Notes: a model not told the origin generated them from the sequence alone. A stretch of 64,000 bases of DNA from Yersinia intermedia (GCF_900635455.1 NZ_LR134116.1:2170001-2234000), one strand, 5' to 3'. Shown: positions 41,072-51,168, numbered from the stretch's first letter. Numbers and translations are program-made.

Positions 41072-42313
41072 TCACGTCTCATCCGCTTGCGGCTTTGCTG
41101 TAATGCCGATGACTTTGGTTACCGGATTAGTATGATTTTTTTCTTTTCGCAATGCGTAGCAATGAATGCCATAACCTAAAAATGCCAGAACCACTGTTGA
41201 TAGCATCACGGTCACTGTTGCCAGCAATGGCTGGCTGATATAGGCCGAGACCACCATACTGGCAACAAAACACAACCCAAGCTGAAGGGTATTTTGCAGC
41301 GCGGCTGCTTTACCTGTGTTCGCTGGAAAGGGCATTAATGCATTCGCTACGATAATAGGGTAGCAGGCACCATTAACCAGCGCCATTATGCAGAATGGAA
41401 TAAGTAAGGTCAGTAGGGTCGGCGTGGTTAACGTTGCTATCAGATAAAGTGCAATCATGCTGACCGCATAGCCTGCCAACAGCCACGGCAGCAAGGTGTT
41501 GCCCTTGATCCGGGCAAGAGCACTGCGGCAACCAAACCCGCCTAACAGGAAGGCCAGGGTCTGGGGGACATAACTTAATCCGATGACATTCGGGCTATAA
41601 CCCATATCACCGAGAATAAAAGGTGAACCGGTTAACCAGGCAAAGAAACCGGCACTACAGGCAGCAAACATCATCACGTTGCCACTGAATGTTGCCGACT
41701 TAAGCAACTGCCAGAAACTGATTTTGGTGCTAATTCGTGTCGCATTATCCTGAGCAGTTTTTTTGCGTTCGCTCAATCGTGCCGTCGGGATCAGCAGCAG
41801 CAGTGTAACGGCCAGTAATACGACAAAAATTGCACGCCAACTGAAGTGGTTTAATAACCAGGCTCCCAGCAGCGGGGCTAATGCAGGAGAGAGCGCCACT
41901 AACGGCATAATGGTAGCGAACACCCGATTGGCCTTGCCGTCGCGATACCGATCTACCACTAACGCCTGCCAACTCACGGCAGCAGAACACACCCCCACTG
42001 CCTGAATGAAGCGCAGGATGAGTAATTGTGTCGCATTTTCAACCCACAAAACCCCCAGACAGCCGAGGGCAAATAATCCCAAACCAGCTAGCAGAACCGG
42101 TTTGCGGCCTAACTTATCCGATACAGGTCCCCAGATAAGCTGAGCGATTGCGAACCCCGCGAGGAAGATACTTAAACTGGCGCTGATAGCGCCGGCAGAT
42201 GCTTGTAGCTCTTGTTGCATTGCGCCAAAAGCGGGCAGATACATGTCGGTGGCCAGATAACCCAACATACTCAGACCGGCCAGATAGAACATAAAACCAG
42301 ACGACGTTTTCAT
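41072..42313 (-). CDS. punC: MFS transporter, Bcr/CflA type (PunC/YdhC)
   Basis: This is a 12-helix major facilitator of the drug:H+ antiporter DHA1 group. E. coli YdhC was renamed PunC for a role in purine nucleoside uptake. Signatures are [20 protein letters not shown] between helices 2 and 3, and [20 protein letters not shown] after helix 4. Length is 413 residues. It is divergent from the LysR gene punR, its likely activator. ERIC-derived sequences lie on both sides. Confidence 0.9.
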   Translation of the reverse strand: MKTSSGFMFYLAGLSMLGYLATDMYLPAFGAMQQELQASAGAISASLSIFLAGFAIAQLIWGPVSDKLGRKPVLLAGLGLFALGCLGVLWVENATQLLILRFIQAVGVCSAAVSWQALVVDRYRDGKANRVFATIMPLVALSPALAPLLGAWLLNHFSWRAIFVVLLAVTLLLLIPTARLSERKKTAQDNATRISTKISFWQLLKSATFSGNVMMFAACSAGFFAWLTGSPFILGDMGYSPNVIGLSYVPQTLAFLLGGFGCRSALARIKGNTLLPWLLAGYAVSMIALYLIATLTTPTLLTLLIPFCIMALVNGACYPIIVANALMPFPANTGKAAALQNTLQLGLCFVASMVVSAYISQPLLATVTVMLSTVVLAFLGYGIHCYALRKEKNHTNPVTKVIGITAKPQADET

Positions 42314-42327
42314 TCTTTATTTCTCTT

Positions 42328-42372
42328 TATATCCTTCGTCCTTGGAACCGCAGAGGTGCTAGTTGCCGCGCC
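42328..42372 (+). repeat. ERIC left-end fragment upstream of punC
   Basis: TATATCCTTCGTCCTTGG and ACCGCAGAGGTGCTAGTTGCC match the left end of ERIC in the same orientation as the fragment at 40930. It begins 15 bp upstream of the punC start, within the punC leader. Confidence 0.6.
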
Positions 42373-42537
42373 AATGACGTTGGCTAAATTATAATTTTTG
42401 CAGGCAAAACTTCTGTTACTGAAAATTAATTGCGGTGGGCATTCTATCGATGAGAAATTCGGTTGTGAAACGCTAATATTTGCGCCATGCTGTTAAAAAT
42501 TTTGATAGCAAATTTGTGATGGAAAAGGTGAAAAACA

Positions 42538-43488
42538 ATGTGGTCTGAATATTCACTGGATGTGGTGGACGCAGTAGCCCGTACCGGGAGTTTCAGTGCT
42601 GCTGCGCAAGAATTGCACCGCGTGCCGTCTGCGATTAGTTACACGGTGCGTCAGTTGGAAGAGTGGCTGGCCGTCCCGCTGTTTGAACGGCGTCATCGCG
42701 ATGTGGAATTAACCGAAGCGGGTGTGGTTTTTATTAAAGATGCTCGCGATGTTATCAAAAAAATGAATAACACACGCCGCCAATGCCAACAAGTGGCGAA
42801 TGGTTGGCGTGGGCAGTTAAATATAGTGATAGATAAAATTGTTAAGCCACAGCGTAGTCGCCGCTTAGTGTTGGATTTTTATCGACATTTTCCTGATATT
42901 GAGCTGCGGGTACGCTATGAAGTCTTCAACGGTGTGTGGGATGCGCTGGTGGAGGGGCAGGCGGAAATGGCCATAGGTGCTACCCGCGCGATCCCCGTCG
43001 GTGGGCGATTTGTTTTTCGCGATATGGGTTTTTTAAGTTGGCATTGTGTGGTGAGCATCGATCACCCTTTAGCCCGGTTAACTGGGCCACTTAGTGATAA
43101 TCAGTTACGGCCTTATCCCTCACTCTGTCTGGAGGATACCGCCCGCAACCTACCTAAGCGTGACACCTGGACTTTAGCTAACCAGCAGCGATTGGTGGCT
43201 CCAGACTGGGCAACGGGAATCGACTGCCTGTGTGCGGGGTTATGCATTGGAATGGTACCAGCGCACATGGTGTCGCCGTTGATTGAACAAGGGAAGTTAG
43301 CGGCATTGACGTTGGTAGAACCGCTGCCCGATAGCCCATGTTGTTTGGCGTGGCAGCAGAACAACCACTCGCCCGCATTGGCCTGGCTACTCGAGTATTT
43401 GGGTGACAGTGTCACGCTGAATGCTGAGTGGCTGAAAGATGACGGTGAATTATCATTCAATGAGCAAGAGGTGATTGCGCGAACTTAG
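42538..43488 (+). CDS. punR: LysR-type transcriptional regulator PunR (YdhB)
   Basis: This is a 316-residue LysR-family regulator. The winged-helix domain (about 1-62) has VARTGSFSAAAQELHRVPSAISYTVRQLE, and the effector-binding domain starts near residue 90. E. coli YdhB (PunR) activates the adjacent divergent transporter gene punC, and the same layout is kept here. The shared 224-bp region should hold its operator, but no clear T-N11-A palindrome was assigned. Confidence 0.9.
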   Translation: MWSEYSLDVVDAVARTGSFSAAAQELHRVPSAISYTVRQLEEWLAVPLFERRHRDVELTEAGVVFIKDARDVIKKMNNTRRQCQQVANGWRGQLNIVIDKIVKPQRSRRLVLDFYRHFPDIELRVRYEVFNGVWDALVEGQAEMAIGATRAIPVGGRFVFRDMGFLSWHCVVSIDHPLARLTGPLSDNQLRPYPSLCLEDTARNLPKRDTWTLANQQRLVAPDWATGIDCLCAGLCIGMVPAHMVSPLIEQGKLAALTLVEPLPDSPCCLAWQQNNHSPALAWLLEYLGDSVTLNAEWLKDDGELSFNEQEVIART

Positions 43489-43490
43489 CA

Positions 43491-43513
43491 CCGGTAGCGT
43501 TGCATGCTACCGG
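43491..43513. terminator. Hairpin between convergent punR and purR
   Basis: A 7-bp stem CCGGTAG/CTACCGG with a 9-base loop lies immediately after the punR stop. A T-run is not evident on either strand, so terminator function is uncertain. Confidence 0.5.
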
Positions 43514-43523
43514 CGAAAGAGCA

Positions 43524-44549
43524 TTAACGGCGGTAGTCGCGGAACGGGCCATCGGCAACGGAGCGGCGCTCAACCAGTTTAGGATGTACCTCAATGGTCT
43601 GCGGATCTTCACGTTTGCTGACAATACGATCAAGTAACATGGCAAAGGCGGTTTCACCCAAACGCTCTTTTGGCTGGTGAATCGTGGTCAGTGCTGGCGA
43701 GAAATAGCGAGCATTACGCACATTATCATAGCCGATCACCGAAATATCTTGTGGTACCCGTAGGCCCAACTCATCAGCAGCACATATTGCACCCATGGCC
43801 ATAATATCGCCGCCACAGAATACCGCTGTTGGGCGATGCTTTTGTGTCAGAATTTGATGCATTGCTTTATACCCGGATTCAGGCTCGAAATCCCCTTGCA
43901 CCACCCATTCATCACGCAGTGTGATATTGGCCTCTTCCAACGCTTTCAGGAAGCCCTGATGGCGACCACCACCGGTATTACGGGCTAACTGACCAGGGAT
44001 AGCACCAATGTCACGGTGACCGCGCTCAATCAGGTAACGGCCCGCTAAATAGCCACCTTCAAAGGCGTTATCAATAATAGAGTCAGTAAAATCGCCACGA
44101 GCCGTACCCCAATCCATAACGACCATTGGGATATTACGATAATCCTCTAACATCCCTAGCAGTTGTTCAGGATATTCTGAACACATCACCAGCAGCCCAT
44201 CGACACGTTTTTGCGCCAACATCGCCAGATAGGCTTTTTGTTTGTCCAGATTATTATGAGAATTACATAAAATCAGGGTGTAACCCTTGCTGTAACAACT
44301 GTTTTCGACGGCTTCAATCACTTCAGCAAAATAAGGTGCTTCACTGGATGTTGCCAGCAAACCAATTGATTTGGTGTGATTGACTTTCAAACTGCGAGCC
44401 ACAGCGCTGGGCGAATAATGCAGTTCTTTAATGGCAGCCCACACGGCAGCCTTCGTGTTTTCGGCGACGAAACGAGTTTTGTTGATAACGTGCGAAACGG
44501 TGGTGGTGGACACACCCGCGTGTTTGGCCACATCTTTAATCGTTGCCAT
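43524..44549 (-). CDS. purR: Purine repressor PurR
   Basis: PurR is a LacI-family repressor of purine synthesis genes that binds DNA with hypoxanthine or guanine. The helix-turn-helix and hinge segment ([19 protein letters not shown], then the hinge near ALAR-like SAVARSL) begins at residue 2. Its 341 residues equal E. coli PurR. It is convergent with punR and lies upstream of ynhF and sodB in the usual order. Confidence 0.96.
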   Translation of the reverse strand: MATIKDVAKHAGVSTTTVSHVINKTRFVAENTKAAVWAAIKELHYSPSAVARSLKVNHTKSIGLLATSSEAPYFAEVIEAVENSCYSKGYTLILCNSHNNLDKQKAYLAMLAQKRVDGLLVMCSEYPEQLLGMLEDYRNIPMVVMDWGTARGDFTDSIIDNAFEGGYLAGRYLIERGHRDIGAIPGQLARNTGGGRHQGFLKALEEANITLRDEWVVQGDFEPESGYKAMHQILTQKHRPTAVFCGGDIMAMGAICAADELGLRVPQDISVIGYDNVRNARYFSPALTTIHQPKERLGETAFAMLLDRIVSKREDPQTIEVHPKLVERRSVADGPFRDYRR

Positions 44550-44596
44550 AAAAAGAATGACTCCTAAGCTTACCGGTTACAGTAGGGTAAGTATTA

Positions 44597-44612
44597 TGTT
44601 AATCGTTTGCCT
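44597..44612 (-). promoter_or_regulatory. Weak PurR-box-like sequence upstream of purR
   Basis: On the minus strand this 16-mer has the half-site GGCAAACG and matches about 10 of 16 positions of the PurR operator. It lies 48 bp before purR, which is autoregulated in E. coli. The rest of the 334-bp gap shows no further gene. Confidence 0.35.
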
Positions 44613-44883
44613 GCAATACTCGAAAACCACTCAGACACAAACACGATATTAGGCTGGGAAGTTGAATCAGCGGGTTGTCTGAAAGTATTTATTGGACGTT
44701 ATTAGTCGGTATGCAGTTATGAACTGCGAATTTTGTCTGATCTGGAGGAAAAGTGAAAGGGGTAATCAAAGTTATAAAGTGCGTAATGAGCACAAGATTT
44801 TTTTTCTGAACTGTGGGAAAATAATTTAACACACTAACTATGTGCCTTTATCTTACTACAAACTAACCGGCTAAGGAGTTTTT

Positions 44884-44973
44884 ATGGATACCAATCTGAA
44901 AATGTCGCTGATTACGACTGTTGGTGCGCTGGCGATGATTATTGTCTTTAGCTTCGTGGCAGTAATGAATTAA
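44884..44973 (+). CDS. ynhF: Small inner-membrane protein YnhF-like
   Basis: A 29-residue hydrophobic peptide with a single membrane segment starts at ATG 44884, behind a good AAGGAG site. Length, position between purR and sodB, and the pattern M-x-T-x-L-K-x-S-L-x-T-T match the E. coli YnhF small protein. Its role is unknown. A GC-rich terminator follows at 45005. Confidence 0.85.
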   Translation: MDTNLKMSLITTVGALAMIIVFSFVAVMN

Positions 44974-45004
44974 TTGAGCCGCTTGCCGGTGTGAAGTGAT
45001 AAGT

Positions 45005-45030
45005 AGGGCGGGTAAACCCGCCCTTAATTA
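45005..45030 (+). terminator. Rho-independent terminator after ynhF
   Basis: The stem AGGGCGG/CCGCCCT, with a GTAAAC loop, is followed by TTAATTATTGTT. It lies between ynhF and convergent sodB. Confidence 0.8.
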
Positions 45031-45066
45031 TTGTTACGAGTAATGCGCCGGTCTGTTGTCGCCGTA

Positions 45067-45645
45067 TCAGGCTAAATTTTTCTCAACGAAAGACCAGTTA
45101 ACCAGTGCCCAGAAGTTCTCCAGGTATTTTGGTCGCGCATTGCGGTAATCAATGTAGTAAGCATGTTCCCACACATCGACAGTTAACACCGGTTTATCAG
45201 TGGTGGTCAGTGGTGTTGCTGCATTAGATGTACTGACAATCGCCAGCGTGCCATCTGCTTTTTTAACCAGCCAGGTCCAGCCAGCGCCAAAGTTTTTTAC
45301 TGCCGCATCAGTAAACTGTGCTTTAAATTCAGCAAAAGAACCAAATGACTGATTAATAGCATCGGCAACCTTACCCGTAGGTTCGCCACCACCATTAGGT
45401 GACAGGCAATGCCAGTAGAAGGTGTGGTTCCAGACTTGGGCCGCATTGTTAAATACCCCACCATTAGAGGTTTTTACAATCTCTTCCAACGTCTTACCCG
45501 CAAACTCCGTGCCTTTAATCAGATTATTGAGGTTAACCACATAGGTGTTGTGATGCTTACCGTAATGGTATTCCAGTGTTTCAGCTGAAATGTGGGGTTC
45601 TAGCGCATTTTGCGCATAAGGTAATGCCGGTAATTCAAAAGACAT
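45067..45645 (-). CDS. sodB: Iron superoxide dismutase
   Basis: SodB dismutates superoxide in the cytoplasm. The iron ligands are visible in [11 protein letters not shown] (His27 region), NHTFYWHCL (His74 region) and [13 protein letters not shown] (Asp and His near 157-161). FGAGWTWLV is typical of the Fe form. The ATG at 45645 gives 192 residues and has GGAGAG upstream; a longer reading from 45687 was rejected. Confidence 0.97.
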   Translation of the reverse strand: MSFELPALPYAQNALEPHISAETLEYHYGKHHNTYVVNLNNLIKGTEFAGKTLEEIVKTSNGGVFNNAAQVWNHTFYWHCLSPNGGGEPTGKVADAINQSFGSFAEFKAQFTDAAVKNFGAGWTWLVKKADGTLAIVSTSNAATPLTTTDKPVLTVDVWEHAYYIDYRNARPKYLENFWALVNWSFVEKNLA

Positions 45646-45910
45646 AGCTCTCTCCTTTCGGGGTTGCTCAGGGTGTTTGCTCCTCAAATCACATCAATTG
45701 CCGTTGGCAGCTATGTGGCGAAGAGCGGTTAAAGCTTAATTGTTGTATTTTTGTTGTGGGTATTAATCTTAACAACTTTCATCAGGAATGACAGAGATAA
45801 CCTCACTGTTTGATGAGCGATAGCGTGAAAGTCATACAACGGGTTTAACACGTGAAGGGGCTTATTGTGCTATAGGCACCCGGTGGTGCTACCGGGCGCA
45901 AACTGAAGTC

Positions 45911-46789
45911 TTAGCGGATGGTTTTTGGTGTGACCACGCGGCGTGCGCCAACGTAATGATCTTGCCAATAGTCATTGTCCAGCATGCTGATACGAATTTC
46001 TTCGCCGGTACGCGGGGACTGAATAAACTTGCCATTACCCAAATAGACGCCCACATGATCGGCGACACCACGGTTAGCAATATTGAAGAATACTAAATCA
46101 CCGCTTTCCAACTCAGCACGTTTTACGGGGGCGGCGTCACGCAGGTGATACATCTCGTTAGCCGTGCGTGGCATCTTTATTCTGATCACGTCTTTATAGG
46201 CGTAATAGATAAGCCCGCTGCAATCAAAACCGGTATTAGGAGAGGTGCCACCCCAGCGATAAGGTTTACCAACTTGTTTCATTAGTTTGCTCATCGCGGT
46301 CTGCTTGGCATGTTGATAGCGTTTTTTATGTGCCGGACTGAGCTTAATTTTACTATTAGCGACTAATTCGCTAGCGGCTTTGCCTTGGGTTTTATTTCTG
46401 TGCCGGCCGTAAGCGACTTTTTCTGTTTTTTTAACTGTGGTCACTTTTTTATTGGCTGCGGTTTTAATATTGGTTTTTTTTGTCGTGGTTTTACTGACTT
46501 CTTGTGCTTTTTTCTTCATCGTTTTAGTGGCGTTGGCAGCAATTTTCTTTTTATCGTTGCTGGCCGCTGTTTTAGCCGTTGTCACTTTGCCCGAGGTGGT
46601 TTTAGTGTTGGCGACTTTTACTTTTTTGCTGCTTTTATCGGCTTTACGCTTTTTACGATCATCCGGGCTGGCCTGGCTGACCTGTCCTTTCTTCTGCTCA
46701 GCCGAGACGTGAGCCTGCGGTGACGCATGCGCCAAATTTAAAAATAGCTGGGTAAACAGCAGCACAAACAGCGTAAATATTAAACGCAT
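45911..46789 (-). CDS. mepH: Murein DD-endopeptidase MepH (YdhO), NlpC/P60 family
   Basis: MepH cleaves D-Ala-meso-DAP cross-links to allow murein expansion. A signal peptide ends near residue 22. A very Lys/Thr/Ala-rich, low-complexity linker spans about 30-125. The NlpC/P60 domain follows at about 165-285, with catalytic Cys in TGFDCSGLIYYAY and His in DHVGVYLG. Its 292 residues exceed E. coli MepH (271), mainly through the linker. The start is ATG at 46789. Confidence 0.92.
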   Translation of the reverse strand: MRLIFTLFVLLFTQLFLNLAHASPQAHVSAEQKKGQVSQASPDDRKKRKADKSSKKVKVANTKTTSGKVTTAKTAASNDKKKIAANATKTMKKKAQEVSKTTTKKTNIKTAANKKVTTVKKTEKVAYGRHRNKTQGKAASELVANSKIKLSPAHKKRYQHAKQTAMSKLMKQVGKPYRWGGTSPNTGFDCSGLIYYAYKDVIRIKMPRTANEMYHLRDAAPVKRAELESGDLVFFNIANRGVADHVGVYLGNGKFIQSPRTGEEIRISMLDNDYWQDHYVGARRVVTPKTIR

Positions 46790-46971
46790 AATAACGCTAC
46801 CAACCTTGCCCTAAGATGAATATGAAGAGTCACAGTATTGCCGAAACTCACGATATAAAAAAGCGCAGAGCGACATGATTTTAATCGATATTGTGAGAAA
46901 ACATTAATGAATGAGTAATTGCCGTTTTTTCACACGTCTAATGGCCTTAAATCAACCATACGTCAACGAGT

Positions 46972-47055
46972 TATGTCCTTCGTACTTGAATTTGCTGGGG
47001 GCGTTACTCTCACTCCCTGCGCAGATTAGCATAAATACGAGCCAAATCGGGTATC
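46972..47055 (+). repeat. Internally deleted ERIC between mepH and grxD
   Basis: The left part (TATGTCCTTCGTACTTGAA, GGGGGCGTTACTCTCACTCCCTG) matches an ERIC left end, and the last 20 bp (ACGAGCCAAATCGGGTATC) resemble an ERIC right end. The central part is missing. Nothing else gene-like is seen in the 579-bp gap between divergent mepH and grxD, which must hold both promoters. Confidence 0.55.
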
Positions 47056-47368
47056 TACTGATGTGCCATTCACATGTAACTGACTTGCCATGCTAATTAC
47101 TGTAGTCATAACAGCAAGTATTCTTAAGAGCCCCATAAAGAAGATAATAGTGAATTAGTGGGATCAAAAATGTTATTCTAAATGCATATATTTGTAGCTG
47201 ACAATATAACCATTCGGCCATAGAGTAAAGCCCCTGCAAAAGATGGCGTTTTATTCCAGTAGTGACAGTCGCTACAATAGGCCGGATGTAATAATTAAAT
47301 TGAGCAATAAGGGCCTATTCCAGTAGGCGTAATTGTTGTAGCCACTATAGGGCTTGAGGAAGCAAGAA

Positions 47369-47719
47369 ATGACGACGATTGATAAAATTCAGCGCCAGAT
47401 AGCAGAAAACCCAATCCTGCTTTATATGAAGGGTTCACCTAAGCTGCCAAACTGCGGTTTCTCCGCTCAGGCTGTGCAGGCGCTGTCTGCCTGTGGTGAA
47501 CGCTTTGCTTATGTTGATATCCTGCAAAACCCGGATATCCGTGCGGAACTGCCAAAATATGCTAACTGGCCAACCTTCCCACAACTGTGGGTTGATGGTG
47601 AACTGGTAGGCGGTTGTGACATTCTGATGGAAATGTACCAGCGTGGCGAACTACAGCAGTTATTGAAAGAGACCGCTGACAAATACCGTTCATCAGAAGA
47701 AAAACCTGCCGCAGAATAG
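47369..47719 (+). CDS. grxD: Monothiol glutaredoxin GrxD
   Basis: GrxD (Grx4) is a CGFS-type monothiol glutaredoxin that binds a [2Fe-2S] cluster with glutathione and takes part in Fe-S trafficking with BolA. The motif KLPNCGFS has the active Cys at residue 29; WPTFPQLWVDGELVGGCDI is the glutathione-binding part. The ATG at 47369 gives 116 residues (115 in E. coli). The earlier in-frame start at 47354 was rejected. Confidence 0.96.
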   Translation: MTTIDKIQRQIAENPILLYMKGSPKLPNCGFSAQAVQALSACGERFAYVDILQNPDIRAELPKYANWPTFPQLWVDGELVGGCDILMEMYQRGELQQLLKETADKYRSSEEKPAAE

Positions 47720-47746
47720 GGCATGGATGTTTTCAGTGAAAAATAA

Positions 47747-47773
47747 AAAGGTGGCCTTTGGGCCACCTTTTTT
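47747..47773. terminator. Bidirectional terminator between grxD and rnt
   Basis: The stem AAAGGTGGCC / GGCCACCTTT is followed by a T-run on both strands. It can end grxD (plus) and rnt (minus) transcripts. Confidence 0.9.
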
Positions 47774-47829
47774 GAAAGTAAAATTGTCGCCTTTTATCTC
47801 ATGAACAATCTTAGCTCATGAACACTGCG

Positions 47830-48477
47830 CTATTCGGATTCCCCAGCCGGTATCGGCCAGCCACCCAGTTTCTTCCAGCGATTAACCAGTTCACAGAATA
47901 ATTTTGCCGTTTGCATGGTGTCATACAATGCGGAATGCGCCTGGCTGCTATCAAACGGAATACCTGCCGTCAGACAGGCTTTTGCCAGAACGGTTTGCCC
48001 CAACACCAACCCACTGAGCGCCGCAGTATCAAAGGTCGCAAAGGGGTGGAACGGGTTACGCTTCAAACTGGCGCGTTCAGCCGCAGCCATCACGAAGCTG
48101 TGATCAAAGTTGGCGTTGTGTGCCACGATGATGGCCCGGTTACAGCCTTGATCTTTTAGCCCTTTACGTACGGCTTTAAAAATGGCGTGTAAAGCATCAT
48201 GCTCACTCACTGCACCACGCAAAGGGTTGGTTGGGTCAATGCCATTAAATGCCAGTGCTTCTGGTTGCAGATTGGCGCCTTCAAACGGCTCTACATGGAA
48301 ATGCAGCGTTTCATCCGGCAGTAACCAACCATCCTTGTTCATCTGCAAGGTTACCGCAGCAATTTCTAATAATGCATCAGTTTGCGCATTAAAACCGGCG
48401 GTTTCCACATCAATTACAACGGGGTAATACCCACGAAAACGGCCACTTAGGGCGTTAAGGTCACTTTTATCTACCAT
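47830..48477 (-). CDS. rnt: Ribonuclease T
   Basis: RNase T is a DnaQ-fold 3'-5' exonuclease that trims tRNA and other stable RNA 3' ends. The exonuclease motifs are [10 protein letters not shown] (Exo I), [10 protein letters not shown] (Exo II) and [11 protein letters not shown] (Exo III). The ATG at 48477 gives 215 residues, the E. coli length; an upstream in-frame ATG at 48510 would add 11 residues. In E. coli, lhr lies next to rnt; here grxD follows directly. Confidence 0.94.
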   Translation of the reverse strand: MVDKSDLNALSGRFRGYYPVVIDVETAGFNAQTDALLEIAAVTLQMNKDGWLLPDETLHFHVEPFEGANLQPEALAFNGIDPTNPLRGAVSEHDALHAIFKAVRKGLKDQGCNRAIIVAHNANFDHSFVMAAAERASLKRNPFHPFATFDTAALSGLVLGQTVLAKACLTAGIPFDSSQAHSALYDTMQTAKLFCELVNRWKKLGGWPIPAGESE

Positions 48478-48554
48478 CAGTTTCTTATCTTCATCGAATT
48501 CAGCGCGCATTATGTCAAATTTTAGCGCGGGATGCAGGGGGGATATCGCGATGA

Positions 48555-48578
48555 GAAAAAAGGCACCTTAGGTGCCTT
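48555..48578 (-). terminator. Rho-independent terminator of gloA
   Basis: The stem AAGGCACC/GGTGCCTT, followed on the minus strand by six T, lies just after the gloA stop. Confidence 0.85.
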
Positions 48579-48586
48579 GATGCTAA

Positions 48587-48997
48587 TCAGTTGCCAAGGC
48601 CGTGTCCGGCGCTCTTATTCTCGATTAACTCGATTTTATAGCCGTCGGGATCTTCGACAAAAGCAATAATGGTATTACCGCCTTTTACCGGGCCAGCTTC
48701 ACGGGTGACATTACCACCCGCCTGACGAATTTGGTCGCAGGTAGCGGCGACATCATCCACGCCGAGCGCCAGATGACCAAATGCAGTCCCCATATCGTAA
48801 CTATTTACATCCCAGTTATAGGTCAGCTCAATCACTGAACCTTCACTTTCATCGCTATAACCGACAAAAGCCAGCGAGTATTTATACTCCGTATTTTCGC
48901 TGGTACGCAGTAAACGCATCCCTAATACCTTAGTGTAAAAATCGATAGAACGTTGCAGGTCACCAACGCGGATCATGGTATGGAGTAAGCGTTTCAT
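48587..48997 (-). CDS. gloA: Lactoylglutathione lyase (glyoxalase I)
   Basis: GloA isomerises the hemithioacetal of methylglyoxal and glutathione to S-lactoylglutathione. It is a small VOC-fold, metal-dependent enzyme. The metal-ligand positions are visible in [26 protein letters not shown] and KIELIENK. Length is 136 residues (135 in E. coli). It is followed by its own terminator and rnt. Confidence 0.96.
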   Translation of the reverse strand: MKRLLHTMIRVGDLQRSIDFYTKVLGMRLLRTSENTEYKYSLAFVGYSDESEGSVIELTYNWDVNSYDMGTAFGHLALGVDDVAATCDQIRQAGGNVTREAGPVKGGNTIIAFVEDPDGYKIELIENKSAGHGLGN

Positions 48998-49229
48998 AAT
49001 ACCTCTTTGTAATCAACAGTTTAAAGTTTTAAAATCATTATAAATCAAAACTGATTCATAATCATATAGTAATATCATCCTGCTCACTACCTTCACTCTT
49101 CTGATATTTGGCTATGATGTGAAGATCTATTTAGTGCATTCTCCCGTTAGCACTCTTGTGGACAATCATCCGTACCGGATACGATTGCGCCGTTTTCTCG
49201 CGTTATCCCACGTGCAGCCAAAAAACAAA

Positions 49230-49262
49230 ACAGCCAGTCAGAGTGTTAATCTAACTGGCTGT
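49230..49262 (-). terminator. Rho-independent terminator of nemA
   Basis: The 9-bp stem ACAGCCAGT/ACTGGCTGT lies 28 bp after the nemA stop. On the minus strand it is followed by TTTTGTTTTTT. Confidence 0.85.
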
Positions 49263-49289
49263 TATTTAATGATTTAATTTACGGACAAA

Positions 49290-50387
49290 TTACAGGGTAG
49301 GGTAGTCGGTATAACCCTTCGCACCACCGCCATAGAAAGTATCGCCATCTGGCTCATTCAACGGTGCCTGTTGTTGCAGGCGGGCCACCAGGTCTGGGTT
49401 AGAAATATAGCTACGGCCAAAGGCAACTGCATCGATAAATCCTTTTTCTATCAAGTCTTCTGCTTTTTCAGCGGTGTATGCACCAGCACCCACAATAACG
49501 CCTTGGAAGCGAGCGCGGACGGCATCACGGAATGCGTCAGAATAAGGTTTACCGCCGGCCCAGTCTGGCTCAGAGATGTGCAGATAAGCAATATGACGTT
49601 TGTTTAGCTCGTCAATTAGATACAGCGCCGCCTCTTCCTGATCTTCACCATTATCCAAGCCATTGAATGGCCCCAATGGTGAGATACGGATACCAATATG
49701 TTCAGCGCCCCATTCGGCTACCGTGGCATCAACCACTTCCAGCGTTAGACGGGTACGGTTTTCAATGCTGCCACCGTATTGGTCGGTACGTTGGTTGGAT
49801 GCCGGAGACATAAATTGATGCAACAGGTAGCCGTGGGCTGCATGCAGTTCAATATAGTCAAAGCCAGCCTCGCGAGCATTAGCCGTTGCCTGGCGGAAAT
49901 CATTAATGATGCCAGGGATCTCTTCTGTTTCTAGCGCGCGCGGGGTGGAGCAGGGAACGCGGACCCAGGCTCCTGTTTCATCGCGTACCGTGGTGCGGGT
50001 ATCTGCGGCAATGGCCGAAGGTGCCACAGGGGCTTGCTGGCCCGGTTGTAACGTGTTGTGTGAGATACGGCCAACATGCCATAACTGCACGGCAATATGT
50101 CCACCTTCGTCATGCACCGCCTGCGTGATTTTTTTCCATGCGTTTAACTGTTCCTGAGTGTGTAACCCTGGTGCACCCGCATAGCCTTTCGCCTGGAAAG
50201 AAATCTGGGTGGCTTCGGTAACAATCAAACCCGCGCTGGCCCGTTGACGATAATATTCAGCCATCAGAGGGGTTGGTATATCACCCGGTTCAATGCTGCG
50301 CAAGCGAGTCAACGGAGCCATAAATACACGGTTCGGCAAAGTGAGCGCGCCAACTTTCAAAGGGGAGAACAGTTTAGCAGTCTTCAT
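49290..50387 (-). CDS. nemA: N-ethylmaleimide reductase NemA (old yellow enzyme)
   Basis: NemA is an FMN- and NADPH-dependent ene-reductase acting on electrophilic alkenes, nitro compounds and quinones. Signatures include [17 protein letters not shown] near residue 24, [11 protein letters not shown], the FMN/active-site segment [13 protein letters not shown], and [12 protein letters not shown]. The ATG at 50387 gives 365 residues, as in E. coli; an upstream in-frame start at 50441 was rejected. It follows nemR in the same direction by 83 bp, suggesting a nemRA operon. Confidence 0.95.
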   Translation of the reverse strand: MKTAKLFSPLKVGALTLPNRVFMAPLTRLRSIEPGDIPTPLMAEYYRQRASAGLIVTEATQISFQAKGYAGAPGLHTQEQLNAWKKITQAVHDEGGHIAVQLWHVGRISHNTLQPGQQAPVAPSAIAADTRTTVRDETGAWVRVPCSTPRALETEEIPGIINDFRQATANAREAGFDYIELHAAHGYLLHQFMSPASNQRTDQYGGSIENRTRLTLEVVDATVAEWGAEHIGIRISPLGPFNGLDNGEDQEEAALYLIDELNKRHIAYLHISEPDWAGGKPYSDAFRDAVRARFQGVIVGAGAYTAEKAEDLIEKGFIDAVAFGRSYISNPDLVARLQQQAPLNEPDGDTFYGGGAKGYTDYPTL

Positions 50388-50470
50388 GGTGCATCCTATA
50401 TTAATAGACCAGTCGACTAGCGGCTGGGTAAATTCTGACAAACGAAAGTGTTAGATTCAGAATCATTGGA

Positions 50471-51073
50471 TTATTGGGCTGGTTGTAGAATCAGTTCGAT
50501 ACTTTCTAGCGCACAGGTCAGCGGAGCAACCGATCGTTTCACCTTCGCCCGCAGTGAAGCACCGAGCCACAAGGCATACAGTGTTTCAGCCGTTGCCGCC
50601 GGTGAGAGCGTAATGCGCAGTGAGCCTTCGGCAATACCGGCTTCAATGGCATCTTGCAAACGACCAATCACACGGGCTGTGCCAATATCCAACGCATGTC
50701 GCATGGGTTCGGATAAGTCACTTACCTCTGCTGAGAGTTTAACCGCCAGACAAGCATTGTGGCATTCACTGCCACAATAGTTAGCAATAGCTTGAGCAAA
50801 ATAGTGCAGCAGATGATGGCGCATATCACCTTGCGAATGGGTTAGCAGGCTTTCCATTTCAGCGTCGTAACTATCAAAGTAACGCTGTAGCATCGCCTCA
50901 CCAAAAACTTCCTTCGAACGGAAATAGTGATAAAACGAACCTTTAGGTATGCCCGCCGTGGTCAGTAACAGGCTGAGACCCATACCATTAAAGCCAAGAC
51001 GCAGGCTAAGGTTCTCACCGGTTGCTAACAGATGTTCACGAGTGTCTATGTGCGCGTGCTGTATTTTGTTCAT
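50471..51073 (-). CDS. nemR: TetR-type repressor NemR
   Basis: NemR represses nemA and gloA in E. coli and is inactivated by electrophiles and bleach through cysteine and lysine modification. The TetR helix-turn-helix is at about 30-55 (LLTTAGIPKGSFYHYFRSKE). Conserved cysteines appear in YCGSECHNACLAVKL near residue 105. Length is 200 residues. A NemR-type palindrome lies just upstream. Confidence 0.93.
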   Translation of the reverse strand: MNKIQHAHIDTREHLLATGENLSLRLGFNGMGLSLLLTTAGIPKGSFYHYFRSKEVFGEAMLQRYFDSYDAEMESLLTHSQGDMRHHLLHYFAQAIANYCGSECHNACLAVKLSAEVSDLSEPMRHALDIGTARVIGRLQDAIEAGIAEGSLRITLSPAATAETLYALWLGASLRAKVKRSVAPLTCALESIELILQPAQ

Positions 51074-51087
51074 GTCGAAGAGCGTAA

Positions 51088-51103
51088 TAGACCAATCGGT
51101 CTA
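51088..51103 (-). promoter_or_regulatory. NemR operator
   Basis: TAGACC-N4-GGTCTA is a perfect match to the known NemR box and sits 15 bp before the nemR start. A degenerate TAGACC half-site also occurs at 50405, between nemR and nemA. Confidence 0.85.
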
Positions 51104-51110
51104 GGTCAAG

Positions 51111-51145
51111 AAAAAAATGCCAGCGGAGGGGATCGCTGGCATCAA
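51111..51145 (-). terminator. Rho-independent terminator of eptA
   Basis: The 9-bp stem ATGCCAGCG/CGCTGGCAT is followed on the minus strand by seven T. It lies 24 bp after the eptA stop and just before the nemR promoter. Confidence 0.88.
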
Positions 51146-51168
51146 GGTCACTTTCAGGTATCAACTCT

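Noticed and set aside
46385..46723. 112- and 91-residue hydrophobic frames opposite mepH
   Set aside because: They are the complement of the Lys/Thr/Ala-rich linker, which reads as Phe/Val/Leu-rich; there is no independent support.
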